64,000 nt of DNA from Bacillota bacterium (GTDB lineage: Bacteria; Bacillota; Clostridia; Lachnospirales; Lachnospiraceae): positions 1-64,000 of the forward strand of contig JAEYOQ010000057.1 of assembly GCA_023411555.1 (NCBI GenBank), given 5' to 3'. A program made the translations under genes and the position numbers. How positions within the stretch are numbered: the stretch's first letter is position 1; each line of letters starts with the position of its first letter. The notes under the pieces are model-generated. The model was given only the letters and a program-made list of their open reading frames with translations. It was not told the origin of the DNA and did no database searches. Of this stretch, positions 25,146-34,482 are shown piece by piece.

Positions 25146-26930
25146 ATGGAATTAAGAGAGTATTTAAAGACACATAGGGTATTTCCGGACGGTTCGATGG
25201 GTACCTATTATTGCAGTGTTATGAATCAGACCAATGCCATATCAGAGAAGGCAAACCTAACTTCTCCGGATATTATCAAGTCGATCCATATAGATTATAT
25301 CAAGGCAGGAGCTCAAATACTTAGAACCAATACCTTTGCGGCCAATCGAGGGGTATTGCAATGCGCAGAGGAAGAGCAAATCCGAGTCGTTAAGGCAGCC
25401 TGTTCTATTGCTCGAGAGGCGGTCAAATCTGTTCCTGCGACCTGTGAGAAGCCTATCTGGATATTCGGGGATGTTGGCCCGATTACAGAGAATGCCCAAA
25501 CGAAGGAAGAAGAGGTTCTGGAAGAATATAAGCTTCTATGTGATCTCTTTATTGAGGAGGGGATGGATGGAATACATTTTGAAACCTTTCCCAATACCTA
25601 TTATATCGAAAAATTAGTCCCCTACATTAAGGAGAAAAAGGCATCCATATTTATTCTGGCATCCTTTTCTGTAAACAAAAACGGATACAGCACTTCAGGG
25701 ATTCACGCCAACCGTTTGCTGGACAAGGTCAGTCAGCTTAATGGTGTCGATGCCTGCGGTCTGAACTGCGGAGTAGGCTCGGGACATATGCATCAGCTGC
25801 TTACGAAATTGAAGCTTCCTGAAAATATGTATTTGTATGTAGCACCAAACGCTGGATATCCGGAACAGCTTCAAAACCGCATGGTATTCATGGATAATGC
25901 CAAATACTTTGCGAGTAATATGAAGAAAATTGCGGAGTTGGGAATTACCATAACCGGAGGCTGCTGCGGTACAACACCGGAATATATCGCAATGCTGGTA
26001 GAATTGATTGGGGACAATCAGTATTCCCTGACAACAAGGGATGGAGCCAGAGGATATGATGTTAAACCTGGGGTAAAGGAAAATGAGTTCCTTCAACTTC
26101 TTTGCAGCGGTAAGAAGGTGATTGCGGTTGAACTGGATCCGCCCTACGATGCGGATATTGACCGGGTTATGGAATGCGCCCATGTATTGAAAAACAACGG
26201 AGCAGATATCCTAACCTTTGCCGATTCTCCCATGGGAAGAAGTAGGGTAGATTCCGTATTAATGAGTATTAAGATTGCAGAGGAGACAGGGCTAAGAGTA
26301 ATGCCTCATATGTGCTGCCGTGACCGGAATATGATTTCCATGCGTTCTACCCTACTGGGTGCCTATATCCATGGAATTCGTAATCTGCTTTTAGTTACCG
26401 GGGACCCGGTACCCGGTGAAAGCAGGGTATCCACCACCGGTGTCTTCGACCATAATTCCATTCAGCTGATGGAATATGTAAAAGAAATGAATGTGGAGCA
26501 TTTTGAGAAGGACCCGATCAGCTTCGGCGGAGCTTTGAATCATAATCGAGGGACTCCCCAGAAGGTGGTTGAACGGATGAAACGAAAGATAGAAGCAGGA
26601 GCAGAATTCTTTCTTACCCAACCGATCTATTCAAAAGAGGATGTAGAAAGGGTTAAATATTTCAAAGAGCAGCTAGATACTAAGATATTATGTGGTATTA
26701 TGCCTTTGGTAAGCTATAAAAATGCCCGTTTCATTAAGAATGAGATGCCACAAATTAATGTACCGGAGGAGATTATGAACCGCTATCACCCGGATATGAC
26801 CAGAGACGAAGCAGAGGAGGTCGGAGCTGAAATCGCCAGGGAGATGATTAAGCTACTAGAGCCTGTTGCGGATGGTTATTATATAATGTTACCATTTAAT
26901 AGAGTGAGTCTGATGGAAAAGATATTTTAG
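25146..26930 (+). CDS. Bifunctional homocysteine S-methyltransferase / methylenetetrahydrofolate reductase
   Basis: The 594-residue protein is a YitJ-like fusion. Residues 1-290 are a Hcy-binding methyltransferase domain with DGSMGTY, GLNCGVG and the zinc site GGCCGTTPEY. Residues 310-590 are a MetF-type flavin reductase domain with VELDPP, LLVTGDP and FFLTQPIY. It would reduce 5,10-methylene-THF and deliver methyl groups or homocysteine to methionine synthesis in the cytoplasm. The next gene, 35 bp on, is methionine synthase, so the two form one operon. No separate metF is present here. Confidence 0.9.
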   Translation: MELREYLKTHRVFPDGSMGTYYCSVMNQTNAISEKANLTSPDIIKSIHIDYIKAGAQILRTNTFAANRGVLQCAEEEQIRVVKAACSIAREAVKSVPATCEKPIWIFGDVGPITENAQTKEEEVLEEYKLLCDLFIEEGMDGIHFETFPNTYYIEKLVPYIKEKKASIFILASFSVNKNGYSTSGIHANRLLDKVSQLNGVDACGLNCGVGSGHMHQLLTKLKLPENMYLYVAPNAGYPEQLQNRMVFMDNAKYFASNMKKIAELGITITGGCCGTTPEYIAMLVELIGDNQYSLTTRDGARGYDVKPGVKENEFLQLLCSGKKVIAVELDPPYDADIDRVMECAHVLKNNGADILTFADSPMGRSRVDSVLMSIKIAEETGLRVMPHMCCRDRNMISMRSTLLGAYIHGIRNLLLVTGDPVPGESRVSTTGVFDHNSIQLMEYVKEMNVEHFEKDPISFGGALNHNRGTPQKVVERMKRKIEAGAEFFLTQPIYSKEDVERVKYFKEQLDTKILCGIMPLVSYKNARFIKNEMPQINVPEEIMNRYHPDMTRDEAEEVGAEIAREMIKLLEPVADGYYIMLPFNRVSLMEKIF

Positions 26931-26965
26931 AATAAACAGCTTGATAGTAAGAAAGGGATGGATAT

Positions 26966-29464
26966 ATGACAAGGCAGGAATTCATGGCTTTAACAAGCTC
27001 TAAGATTACAATTGTAGATGGTGCTACGGGAAGCAATTTACAAAAGCGTGGAATGCCCACGGGGGTGAGCCCGGAGGCTTGGATGCTTGAAAATCCCCAG
27101 GTTCTCATTGACCTTCAGCGAGAATTTCTTGAGGCTGGCTCCGATATTCTATTTGCACCTACATTTACTGCAAATCGCATTAAGCTTACCGAATACGGCC
27201 TTCAAGGGCGTATGGAAGAGATAAATCATGGGTTGGTTGATTTGTCGAAGAAGGCTGTGGAGGAATACCGAAAGATTACAGGCAGTACCAGAAGGGTTTA
27301 TATTGCAGCGGATATCACCATGACCGGTGAGCAGCTTTATCCGGTGGGGTCCATGTCCTTTGAAGAGCTGGTGGAGGTATATAAGGAACAGCTTAAATAT
27401 ATAATTCCTATGGGTATTGACCTTATTGTAGTGGAGACCATGATGAGCTTGCAGGAATGTAGAGCGGCCCTGCTTGCTGTGAAAGAAACCTGTGATTTGC
27501 CGGTCATTATCTCCTTAACCTATAATGAGAATCATAGGACCCTATATGGCACAGACCCTAAGACCGCCGTTATCGTGCTTCAAGGCATGGGTGCGGATGC
27601 CATTGGAATCAATTGCTCCACCGGACCGGACAAGATGCTTGAAATAATTCGTGAGATGAAGGAGTATGCCTATGTGCCGATTATGGCAAAACCCAATGCC
27701 GGGATTCCTAAGCTGGTGGACGGAGTAACACATTTCCCAATGGATGAAATGGAATTTGCTGACCATATGGAACGGTTGATTGACGCTGGCGCAGATATCG
27801 TCGGTGGATGCTGCGGAACGACACCCGGGCATATGAAGCAGCTTGTGGATAGAACCATCGATAAATTGCCCAGAAAGAGGAGAACAGACCATGTCAGGGC
27901 ATTGACAACGGAGCAGAATACAGTGGAGATCCCTCTTGATGGACCATTCCTGCTTGTAGGAGAGCGAATTAATCCGACCGGTAAGAAAGCACTACAGGCA
28001 GAGCTTCGCACGGGCAGGCTTGATATCGTGACACAGATGGCAACAGAGCAGGCGGAGCTTGGAGCAGCGATTCTGGATGTTAATGTCGGAATGAACGGAA
28101 TTGATGAGCAGGAGGTTATGCTTTCGGTGATGCAGGAGGCTCTTGCAGCCTCCAAACTACCACTTTGCATTGATTCTAGCCATGTGTCAGTGATCGAAGC
28201 GGCACTAAGGGTATATCCCGGACGGGCCTTAATCAATTCAATCTCTTTAGAGAAGGAAAAGTTTGAAAGGCTAATTCCAATCGCGAAAAAATACGGTGCG
28301 ATGTTCATTCTGCTCCCTTTATCCGATCAGGGGCTGCCTAAGGATATTCAGGAGAAGAAAGAGATTATTCAGAAGATTATAGACAGAGCCTATGAGCTTG
28401 GGTTAACGAAAGAGGATATTATCATCGATGGTCTGGTTACTACAGTCGGAGCGAACAAGAATGCTGCCTTAGAGACCTTAGAGACAATCCGCTATTGTAA
28501 AGAGGAGCTGGGAATTGCAACAATTATCGGCTTATCTAATATCTCCTTTGGACTTCCGGAGCGACAGTTCATTAACAGTACCTTTTTAGCCTTTGCGATA
28601 CAGGCAGGACTTACGATGGCAATCGCCAATCCCTCTCAGGATTTGTTGGTGAATACTGCCTTGGCAGCAGATCTATTAAGAGCCGTAGAGGATGCGCCAG
28701 GACGGTATATTGAACGTGCTGCAAGTCGGCCAACCACCATATCAGCTGGTCCACAAGCCTTAGAAAGCGCAGGAGCAACGAAGACAGAAAGGCATGCCTC
28801 GATTTCAAAGCAGGAAGGCAACGCATCAAGTCAGCCTTCGGATAACAGACAGGCGATCTATACAGCTGTTGTGAAGGGGAATAGGAAGAATATCCTTGCA
28901 CTGGTTAAGCAGGAGTTAGGAGCTGCGACCCCCGAGAAGCTGATTGAAGAGACCCTGATTCCGGCAATCAATGAAGTAGGTAACCTTTTCGATAAGCAGA
29001 TATACTTCCTCCCCCAGTTGATAGCCGGAGCGGAGACCATGAAGCTTTCCATTGATTATCTTGAGCCACTACTTAAGAAGGATGAGAAGGAGAGCACTAA
29101 GGGAACAATCGTAATCGCAACCGTTGCTGGAGATATCCATGACATCGGAAAGAATCTGGTCACCCTGATGCTTAAAAACTATGGCTATCGAGTAATTGAT
29201 CTTGGCAAGGATGTGCCTACACAGGTAATCATTCAGACTGCAATTAAGGAGAAGGCTGATATTATTGCACTGTCAGCCTTGATGACTACTACTATGGTTG
29301 AGATGAAGCGCGTGGTCCAGGAAGTAAAATCTCAAGGTCTTACGGCTAAAGTGATTATAGGAGGAGCAGTGATTACGGATAGCTATGCTGAGGAGATTGG
29401 AGCAGACGGCTATTCCGAGGATGCCAGGTCTGCGGTTGCCTTGGTAAGGAAGCTGCTAGGCTAA
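26966..29464 (+). CDS. metH: Cobalamin-dependent methionine synthase (short form)
   Basis: The 832-residue protein has a Hcy-binding domain (1-300) with GATGSNL and GGCCGTTPGHM, a pterin-binding domain (about 320-580, GERINPTGKKAL), a Ser/Thr/Ala-rich linker (590-640) and B12 cap and Rossmann domains (640-832) with GDIHDIGKNLV (axial His near residue 725). The protein ends with the B12 domain: the C-terminal SAM-dependent reactivation domain of E. coli MetH is missing, as in many Clostridia, where a separate activator is used. It would transfer the methyl of methyl-THF to homocysteine. Confidence 0.92.
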   Translation: MTRQEFMALTSSKITIVDGATGSNLQKRGMPTGVSPEAWMLENPQVLIDLQREFLEAGSDILFAPTFTANRIKLTEYGLQGRMEEINHGLVDLSKKAVEEYRKITGSTRRVYIAADITMTGEQLYPVGSMSFEELVEVYKEQLKYIIPMGIDLIVVETMMSLQECRAALLAVKETCDLPVIISLTYNENHRTLYGTDPKTAVIVLQGMGADAIGINCSTGPDKMLEIIREMKEYAYVPIMAKPNAGIPKLVDGVTHFPMDEMEFADHMERLIDAGADIVGGCCGTTPGHMKQLVDRTIDKLPRKRRTDHVRALTTEQNTVEIPLDGPFLLVGERINPTGKKALQAELRTGRLDIVTQMATEQAELGAAILDVNVGMNGIDEQEVMLSVMQEALAASKLPLCIDSSHVSVIEAALRVYPGRALINSISLEKEKFERLIPIAKKYGAMFILLPLSDQGLPKDIQEKKEIIQKIIDRAYELGLTKEDIIIDGLVTTVGANKNAALETLETIRYCKEELGIATIIGLSNISFGLPERQFINSTFLAFAIQAGLTMAIANPSQDLLVNTALAADLLRAVEDAPGRYIERAASRPTTISAGPQALESAGATKTERHASISKQEGNASSQPSDNRQAIYTAVVKGNRKNILALVKQELGAATPEKLIEETLIPAINEVGNLFDKQIYFLPQLIAGAETMKLSIDYLEPLLKKDEKESTKGTIVIATVAGDIHDIGKNLVTLMLKNYGYRVIDLGKDVPTQVIIQTAIKEKADIIALSALMTTTMVEMKRVVQEVKSQGLTAKVIIGGAVITDSYAEEIGADGYSEDARSAVALVRKLLG

Positions 29465-29518
29465 TCTTGCACAAGATACGATGCAACAGTAGAAAATATA
29501 TATCACAACTTAGGAAGA

Positions 29519-29568
29519 ATGAGAGCTTACTGAAAGGATATTATATCCGATAAGTTGATCGCTCTCAT
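29519..29568. terminator. Stem-loop between metH and convergent lipoprotein gene
   Basis: ATGAGAGC (29519-29526) pairs with GCTCTCAT (29561-29568), followed on the + strand by TTCTTCTG. It overlaps the end of the minus-strand gene. Confidence 0.4.
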
Positions 29569-30021
29569 TTCTTCTGTCTTATCTTTATCTGTCCAAGTAA
29601 CAAATATTTGCCGATCCCTAAACATGTCTTTTATTTCTTCTTCCCTTAAGTCCTTAGATAAAAACATAATATCATAGATGTATTCAGCATCTTCAGCAGG
29701 GGAGTCCATGGTAGTATATTGGCCGTACCAATATCGTTTCATATCATAGGAGTTCATAGCATCTTTTATATCAGGAATGCTTATTTTTCTAGCAGGTAGG
29801 TTTGCACTATTTTTTACAGTGAGGGAAAAAGACACTTTTCTAAAATCTTCTTTTGCTACATTACTGGTTCCAATATAAGAAAAATCATCATCCGTTAAGT
29901 TTGAAAAAGTAAATACTGCTTTTATCTCCGGAGTGTTATTCTTATCCTGTGAGTTACAAGCGATTAATAAAAAGGCTATTAATATGATAAAGGAAAACAT
30001 AAAAGCTTTTTTGGCATTCAT
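29527..30021 (-). CDS. Lipoprotein of unknown function
   Basis: From the ATG at 30021 (AAAGGA site; the frame continues to 30042) the 164-residue product has a lipoprotein signal ending LLIAC. The rest is a soluble, mixed alpha/beta domain (VFTFSNLTDDDFSYIG, KVSFSLTVKNSANLP) that looks like an extracellular beta-sandwich, but I cannot assign a family. It is a single gene, convergent with metH and divergent from the DUF2975 operon. Confidence 0.65.
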   Translation of the reverse strand: MNAKKAFMFSFIILIAFLLIACNSQDKNNTPEIKAVFTFSNLTDDDFSYIGTSNVAKEDFRKVSFSLTVKNSANLPARKISIPDIKDAMNSYDMKRYWYGQYTTMDSPAEDAEYIYDIMFLSKDLREEEIKDMFRDRQIFVTWTDKDKTEEMRAINLSDIISFQ

Positions 30022-30119
30022 AATCAAAGTCCTTTCGAACATTATTTTTTTTTATAATTTGCGAATAAGCTAGAGTGCTTTAAATTGATATATGAAATTA
30101 TAGCACAATGAGATGGAAG

Positions 30120-30199
30120 AATATAGCACTGAATGTCAATAATTATTTATCGAAAAACAATAAATAATTATTGACATTCATTTTTTGCTGTGCTATATT
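30120..30199. promoter_or_regulatory. Promoter within a 20-bp perfect palindrome
   Basis: Arms 30131-30150 and 30160-30179 are a perfect 20-bp inverted repeat around a 9-nt spacer. Outer arms AATATAGCAC (30120-30129) and GTGCTATATT (30190-30199) also pair. TTGACA (30171-30176) and TATATT (30194-30199, extended TGC) with 17-bp spacing make a + strand promoter inside this structure, directed at the DUF2975/XRE operon. Confidence 0.7.
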
Positions 30200-30245
30200 A
30201 GCCTCAGGATAATAATGTGAATTATTGAAAGGCATAATTCACACC

Positions 30246-30280
30246 TCCAAGTTTGTGCCTGCGTCTTCCTCGGCACAAAC
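30246..30280 (+). repeat. Dispersed 35-nt hairpin element, copy 1
   Basis: A 9-bp stem (GTTTGTGCC/GGCACAAAC) with a 12-nt pyrimidine-rich loop lies in the leader of the DUF2975 operon. Copy 2 at 47461-47495 differs at one position. Confidence 0.75.
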
Positions 30281-30345
30281 TAACAAAAAGGAGGTATATT
30301 GTTGAAGATTGAGAATTTGTGAACGCGTAGGAGGTTATAACCATT

Positions 30346-30795
30346 ATGAGTAAGAATCCATTGGTCAGGCTAACGAAATTAATACTGGATTTTATGTTTT
30401 ATGCCGGGATTGTTACCTGTGCCACAGTACCATTGTTATTTAAACAGGCAGGAAAATACTTCAAGGTCTTTCGGGAGTTTTATCTTCCCTTTTGCATTAT
30501 TTTCTTCATTGCCGGAGTTTTTGCCCTAATCATTGTATGGGAGCTTCGCACAATTTTTAAGACAGTTATTAAAGAGGATCCCTTTGTAAGAGAGAATGTC
30601 AGGTCACTTAAACGAATGGGAGTAAGCTCCTTCTGTATTGCTTTAATGATGCTTACAAGGCTGTTATTTGTTGTTACACCGGCGGCTCTCGTCCTGGTTG
30701 CAGTATTTGCAATTGCCGGATTATTTTCCTTTGTTCTATCCCAGGTCTTTGACCAAGCAGTAACCTATAAACAAGAAAACGATCTAACCATTTAG
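30346..30795 (+). CDS. DUF2975 membrane protein
   Basis: The 149-residue protein has four membrane helices (about 10-30, 45-65, 88-108 and 112-132), the layout of DUF2975, with the typical EDPFVRENVRSLKRMG loop between the second and third helix. DUF2975 genes are regularly followed, as here after 12 bp, by a small XRE regulator, and the membrane protein probably controls or is controlled by it. The function is unknown. It has a strong ribosome site and lies behind the palindromic promoter. Confidence 0.82.
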   Translation: MSKNPLVRLTKLILDFMFYAGIVTCATVPLLFKQAGKYFKVFREFYLPFCIIFFIAGVFALIIVWELRTIFKTVIKEDPFVRENVRSLKRMGVSSFCIALMMLTRLLFVVTPAALVLVAVFAIAGLFSFVLSQVFDQAVTYKQENDLTI

Positions 30796-30807
30796 GAGGT
30801 GCCACAC

Positions 30808-31017
30808 ATGATAATTGTTAATCTAGACGTAGTAATGGCACAGAGAAAAATTGGTTTGACAGAGCTGGCAGAGCAAGTGGATATTACTATGGCGAATCTC
30901 TCGATTCTAAAGAATAATAAGGCAAAGGCTGTCCGATTTAGTACATTGGAGGCAATTTGTAAAGCCTTAAACTGTCAGCCCGGTGATATTCTTCAATATG
31001 TCGATGAAGAGGGGTAA
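30808..31017 (+). CDS. Small XRE (Cro/C1) regulator paired with DUF2975
   Basis: The 69-residue protein is almost only a helix-turn-helix of the YozG/XRE-3 type: MIIVNLDVVMAQRKI at the start, MANLSILKNN in the recognition region and LEAICKALNCQPGDILQY at the end. AGGAGG overlaps an in-frame GTG at 30799, so the ATG at 30808 is the likely start. It is translationally close to the DUF2975 gene. It is the best candidate to bind the palindrome at 30131-30179. Confidence 0.85.
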   Translation: MIIVNLDVVMAQRKIGLTELAEQVDITMANLSILKNNKAKAVRFSTLEAICKALNCQPGDILQYVDEEG

Positions 31018-31121
31018 GGTCTATGGCCTTTAGGCAGAGCATTCAATGGATTTAAGTTTTATGAAAAGAAAACGAATTAACCATAATCTTAATCAGGAAA
31101 TGAAAGGAGAATGAATTAATA

Positions 31122-32738
31122 ATGGAAAAACAAAATATCGTTTCTTTTGAAGAGGAGCAGAATGCAATGCTTCAGGAGAAGATCCAAACAGCAGTCGTGA
31201 GTGTCAATCTCAGTACGAAATCACCCCTGCTTGATAAAGTGCGCCAAAAATTCGAGATAACAGGTCTTGTGAGCCTGATTTTCGGAGCTTTCTTTACCCT
31301 GAGTTTTTATAAGGCAGGTACAGGAATTAATGTTATATTCTTTACTACGGTGATGATTAGTATATTAGAGTTAGTGATGAAGAAATTCGAGCTTCCGATG
31401 AAGAAGGGGACATATCTTTACTATCTAGGCGCATTGCTTGCGGGTCTTTCCTCGGCAATGACCTCCAGCGGTAAGCTGCAGTCTATCAATTATATATTAA
31501 GTATCTGTCTTCTTAACCTATCCCTGCTGCATCAGTTACATCAGGTGAGTGGCTGGGATATACAGAAGTATCTTGGCAAAATGTTCGGTATGCTCTTTCA
31601 GGGCATCGCCTCCATCGGAATGCCCTTTATTGATGGAATAGGCTTCATGAAGCGAACAAAGCTGTTCCGTAACGATAAGACTCGCAATATCCTTGTCGGA
31701 GTTCTAATATCGCTTCCTATACTTTGGATACTTATAGCGCTACTTTCCCAAGCAGATATGATATTCGGTGACATGACAAAGAAATTTACGGATCATATCT
31801 TCTCTGCAGACATAATAGAGGTTTTAATCTTGGCTCTGTTTGGCTTCTTCTCCTGCTATTGTATCCTGTGTGGAGCAGCTGCACAGGTCGGAAGGGAAGA
31901 TAAGCTTAGAAGGAAGGGAGCTTCCTCTATTGCTGTAACTGTCATACTGCTGATTACTTTATTATATGTCATTTTCTGCGGACTACAGATCATGTATCTG
32001 TTTAGTAACGGATTATTTTCATTACCAGAGGGGTATACCTTTGCAGAGTATGCCAGACGAGGATTTTTTGAGTTACTTGCGGTAGCCGTGATAAATGTGA
32101 CCCTAATGTTAATTGCAACAACGTATTTTGAGGAGAGTACATTGCTTCGACGTCTCTTAACTCTTATGACAATCTGCACCTATATTATGATAGGCTCAGC
32201 TGGATATCGTATGCTGCTATACATTGGGGCATACCATTTAACATTTTTGAGAATGTTCGTTTTACTGGCACTGGTAATTCTCACCTTCATCCTGGCAGGG
32301 ATAATTATAACGGTTTATCGAAAGAGCTTTCCCTTGTTTCGTTATTGTGTTGCAGTTATTACTGTCTGTTATCTTGCCTTTGCATTTTCAACGCCGGATT
32401 ATTTTATCGCCTCCTATCTGAAGGAGAACAAAGAGATTTTGACATCTGAGGATGCAGCTTTCTTAACGGAAGAATTATCTCTTGATGCGGCCCCTATCGT
32501 ACTGCCTTTGTTATCGGATGAAAGCAGATGGAACGATACAAGTGTGCAGTATAAGTCGGTTCCTGGTTTTAATGAGGAGTCTTGGATGGAATCGTTCCAA
32601 TCAGTGGATTATTATGGAAGAACGTATTACGAGGATATCAGTAGGGTGAATAAGAATAGAGATATACGAGACTATAACTTTTCCTTAGCTAAGGCGAAAA
32701 AATTAACAGGAATATATCCTTCCATGTTCGGTAAATAG
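31122..32738 (+). CDS. DUF4173/DUF4153-type polytopic membrane protein
   Basis: The 538-residue protein has about 12 membrane helices between residues 45 and 425, including the family segment LPEGYTFAEYARRGFFELLA, and a soluble C-terminal tail (430-538) ending in a charged NFSLAKAK region. The N-terminal 40 residues are cytoplasmic. Members are common in Firmicutes, often next to DUF2975 and XRE genes as here, but have no known activity; an envelope role is plausible. It is the last gene of the 30.3-32.7 kb operon. Confidence 0.75.
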   Translation: MEKQNIVSFEEEQNAMLQEKIQTAVVSVNLSTKSPLLDKVRQKFEITGLVSLIFGAFFTLSFYKAGTGINVIFFTTVMISILELVMKKFELPMKKGTYLYYLGALLAGLSSAMTSSGKLQSINYILSICLLNLSLLHQLHQVSGWDIQKYLGKMFGMLFQGIASIGMPFIDGIGFMKRTKLFRNDKTRNILVGVLISLPILWILIALLSQADMIFGDMTKKFTDHIFSADIIEVLILALFGFFSCYCILCGAAAQVGREDKLRRKGASSIAVTVILLITLLYVIFCGLQIMYLFSNGLFSLPEGYTFAEYARRGFFELLAVAVINVTLMLIATTYFEESTLLRRLLTLMTICTYIMIGSAGYRMLLYIGAYHLTFLRMFVLLALVILTFILAGIIITVYRKSFPLFRYCVAVITVCYLAFAFSTPDYFIASYLKENKEILTSEDAAFLTEELSLDAAPIVLPLLSDESRWNDTSVQYKSVPGFNEESWMESFQSVDYYGRTYYEDISRVNKNRDIRDYNFSLAKAKKLTGIYPSMFGK

Positions 32739-32780
32739 GGTGGGAAATATTTCCTGATAAAAAGTGAAGATATTTAAACC

Positions 32781-32871
32781 CCTTGTTAGTTGTAATTACT
32801 GTAGGTGCTTATACCTATGTAACAAGGACCATATACCGGGGATAGTGTGAGGGATAGATCATCTTCACACT
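32781..32871 (+). other. Structured intergenic region
   Basis: CCTTGTTA (32781-32788) pairs with TAACAAGG (32820-32827) around an inner TAGGT/ACCTA helix, then AGTGTGA (32844-32850) pairs with TCACACT (32865-32871). No T-run follows either stem. It could be a leader of the next gene or an RNA element. Confidence 0.4.
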
Positions 32872-32911
32872 CATCCTCTGTAGTGTTTAGCAAAGGGAGG
32901 TTTTTATTATT

Positions 32912-33352
32912 ATGAATTTAAAGGTTAGATTATATTTACTGGGTTATTACGATTTGCTACTGGCAATCGGAGCTGTCTACTTGGGACGTGAACTGGTTTG
33001 CAAGGAGCACGGAGTCTTGATACAATCTTCTCACGCCTGGTTATCAAACCAATCAGTTGACAGGGGATTTTTATACGGAATAACCGCGATCTTAATTTTC
33101 GGAGTTGGCAATATGATCGCTTCCATGTTATGTTTCCTTAAGAAGAATCACTTATCCTGGATTCTGTCTGCTGCATTGGGGAGTATTCTGTATGTGCTAT
33201 TAATAATCAAGGTACTAGGAACAGGGGACTGGCAGCTGTCAACAGCTATTTTCTTTGCGATTAGTATACTTCAGCTGTTCTTTAGCAGGATAGTATATCT
33301 TGGGTACAAGAGAAGGGTCCACCGCTACTCAGGAGTCAGAAGCTATATTTAA
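32912..33352 (+). CDS. Four-helix membrane protein of unknown function
   Basis: The 146-residue protein has four predicted membrane helices (about 7-26, 50-72, 80-100 and 108-127) and a basic C-terminal tail (KRRVHRYSGVR). AAGGGAGG precedes the ATG. I do not recognise the family. It stands alone between the DUF4173 gene and the glycosyltransferases, behind a structured intergenic region. Confidence 0.6.
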   Translation: MNLKVRLYLLGYYDLLLAIGAVYLGRELVCKEHGVLIQSSHAWLSNQSVDRGFLYGITAILIFGVGNMIASMLCFLKKNHLSWILSAALGSILYVLLIIKVLGTGDWQLSTAIFFAISILQLFFSRIVYLGYKRRVHRYSGVRSYI

Positions 33353-33475
33353 TGGTAAGATATCTAAAAAATATCTTAAGTAATTCTTATCTTTATATTT
33401 TGGGAGTTTAATTTTTTGAAATTTATGGTATAATCTGCTTATTAAGTGCTTCAATAATCTTCACTGAGGAAGGAC

Positions 33476-34450
33476 ATGAGAATGGAACCTAAGACAACAA
33501 CGGAAAAAATAGATAATATTAATATAGATTACACGGTAGATGTAATTATTCCTACTTATCACTCGGATGCTAAGCTTGACCGTATTTTGACGATGCTGTA
33601 TCGTCAGACGGTAAGACCAAACCGGGTTATCCTTCTTCATACCATTGACCAGGAAGGGGAAGAGCAGAAGCTTCCTTCCATTGAAGGCTCTAATATTACG
33701 GTGATACCGGTGGATAAGAAGGATTTTGACCATGGTGGGACAAGAAAGCTCGGGGCATCCCTATCTAGTGCAGATATTCTGATGTTTATGACTCAGGATG
33801 CTATTCCAGTGGATGAACATCTGATTGAGAGATTGCTGGAGCCATATTCGGATCCCTGGGTCGCTGCGACCTACGCTAGGCAGCTGGCGGATGAGAGTGT
33901 AGGATTGGTAGAACGATATACCAGACATTTTAATTATCCTAAGCAAAGCAGGGTGAAATCACTGGAGGACATAGAGGAACTGGGTATAAAAACCTTTTTC
34001 TGCTCTGATGTATGTGCAACCTATCGAAATTCGGTTTACACCAAGCTGGGTGGCTTTGTGGATAAGACAATCTTTAATGAAGATATGATAATGGCTTCTT
34101 CGATGATTCGGGCGGATTATCGGGTTGCTTATGTGGCAGAAGCAAAGGTATTACATTGCCATAATTATTCTTATATCCAGCAATTCACCCGCAATTTTGA
34201 CCTTGGAGTATCTCATAAGGAATATGAGGAGGTATTTAAGGGAGTGAAATCGGAATCGGAAGGAATTCGACTGGTTAAGAACACCTTAAATTATCTAATC
34301 GAGAAGAAGGAGTTCCTATTGATCCCTGACCTGATTTTAAGTAGCGGCTTTAAATTCCTGGGTTATCAATTTGGTCTTCGTTACCGGCTTCTGTCGATGA
34401 AAATGGTAAAGCATTTTAGCATGAATAAGAGTTACTGGACGAATGCATAA
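33476..34450 (+). CDS. Family 2 glycosyltransferase (rhamnosyltransferase-like)
   Basis: The 324-residue protein is a GT-A fold enzyme: VDVIIPTYHSDAKLDRIL, DHGGTRKLGA, the metal-binding region MTQDAIP and FNEDMIMA with the likely catalytic acidic residues. It is close to RfbF-like rhamnosyltransferases; donor and acceptor are unknown. A TGGTATAAT extended -10 (33426-33434) lies about 40 bp upstream. A second GT2 gene follows after 32 bp, so the pair probably adds consecutive sugars to a cell-surface glycan. The start may be ATG 33476 or 33482. Confidence 0.85.
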   Translation: MRMEPKTTTEKIDNINIDYTVDVIIPTYHSDAKLDRILTMLYRQTVRPNRVILLHTIDQEGEEQKLPSIEGSNITVIPVDKKDFDHGGTRKLGASLSSADILMFMTQDAIPVDEHLIERLLEPYSDPWVAATYARQLADESVGLVERYTRHFNYPKQSRVKSLEDIEELGIKTFFCSDVCATYRNSVYTKLGGFVDKTIFNEDMIMASSMIRADYRVAYVAEAKVLHCHNYSYIQQFTRNFDLGVSHKEYEEVFKGVKSESEGIRLVKNTLNYLIEKKEFLLIPDLILSSGFKFLGYQFGLRYRLLSMKMVKHFSMNKSYWTNA

Positions 34451-34482
34451 TATTCATGGCACACGGATAAGTGAGGTACGAT

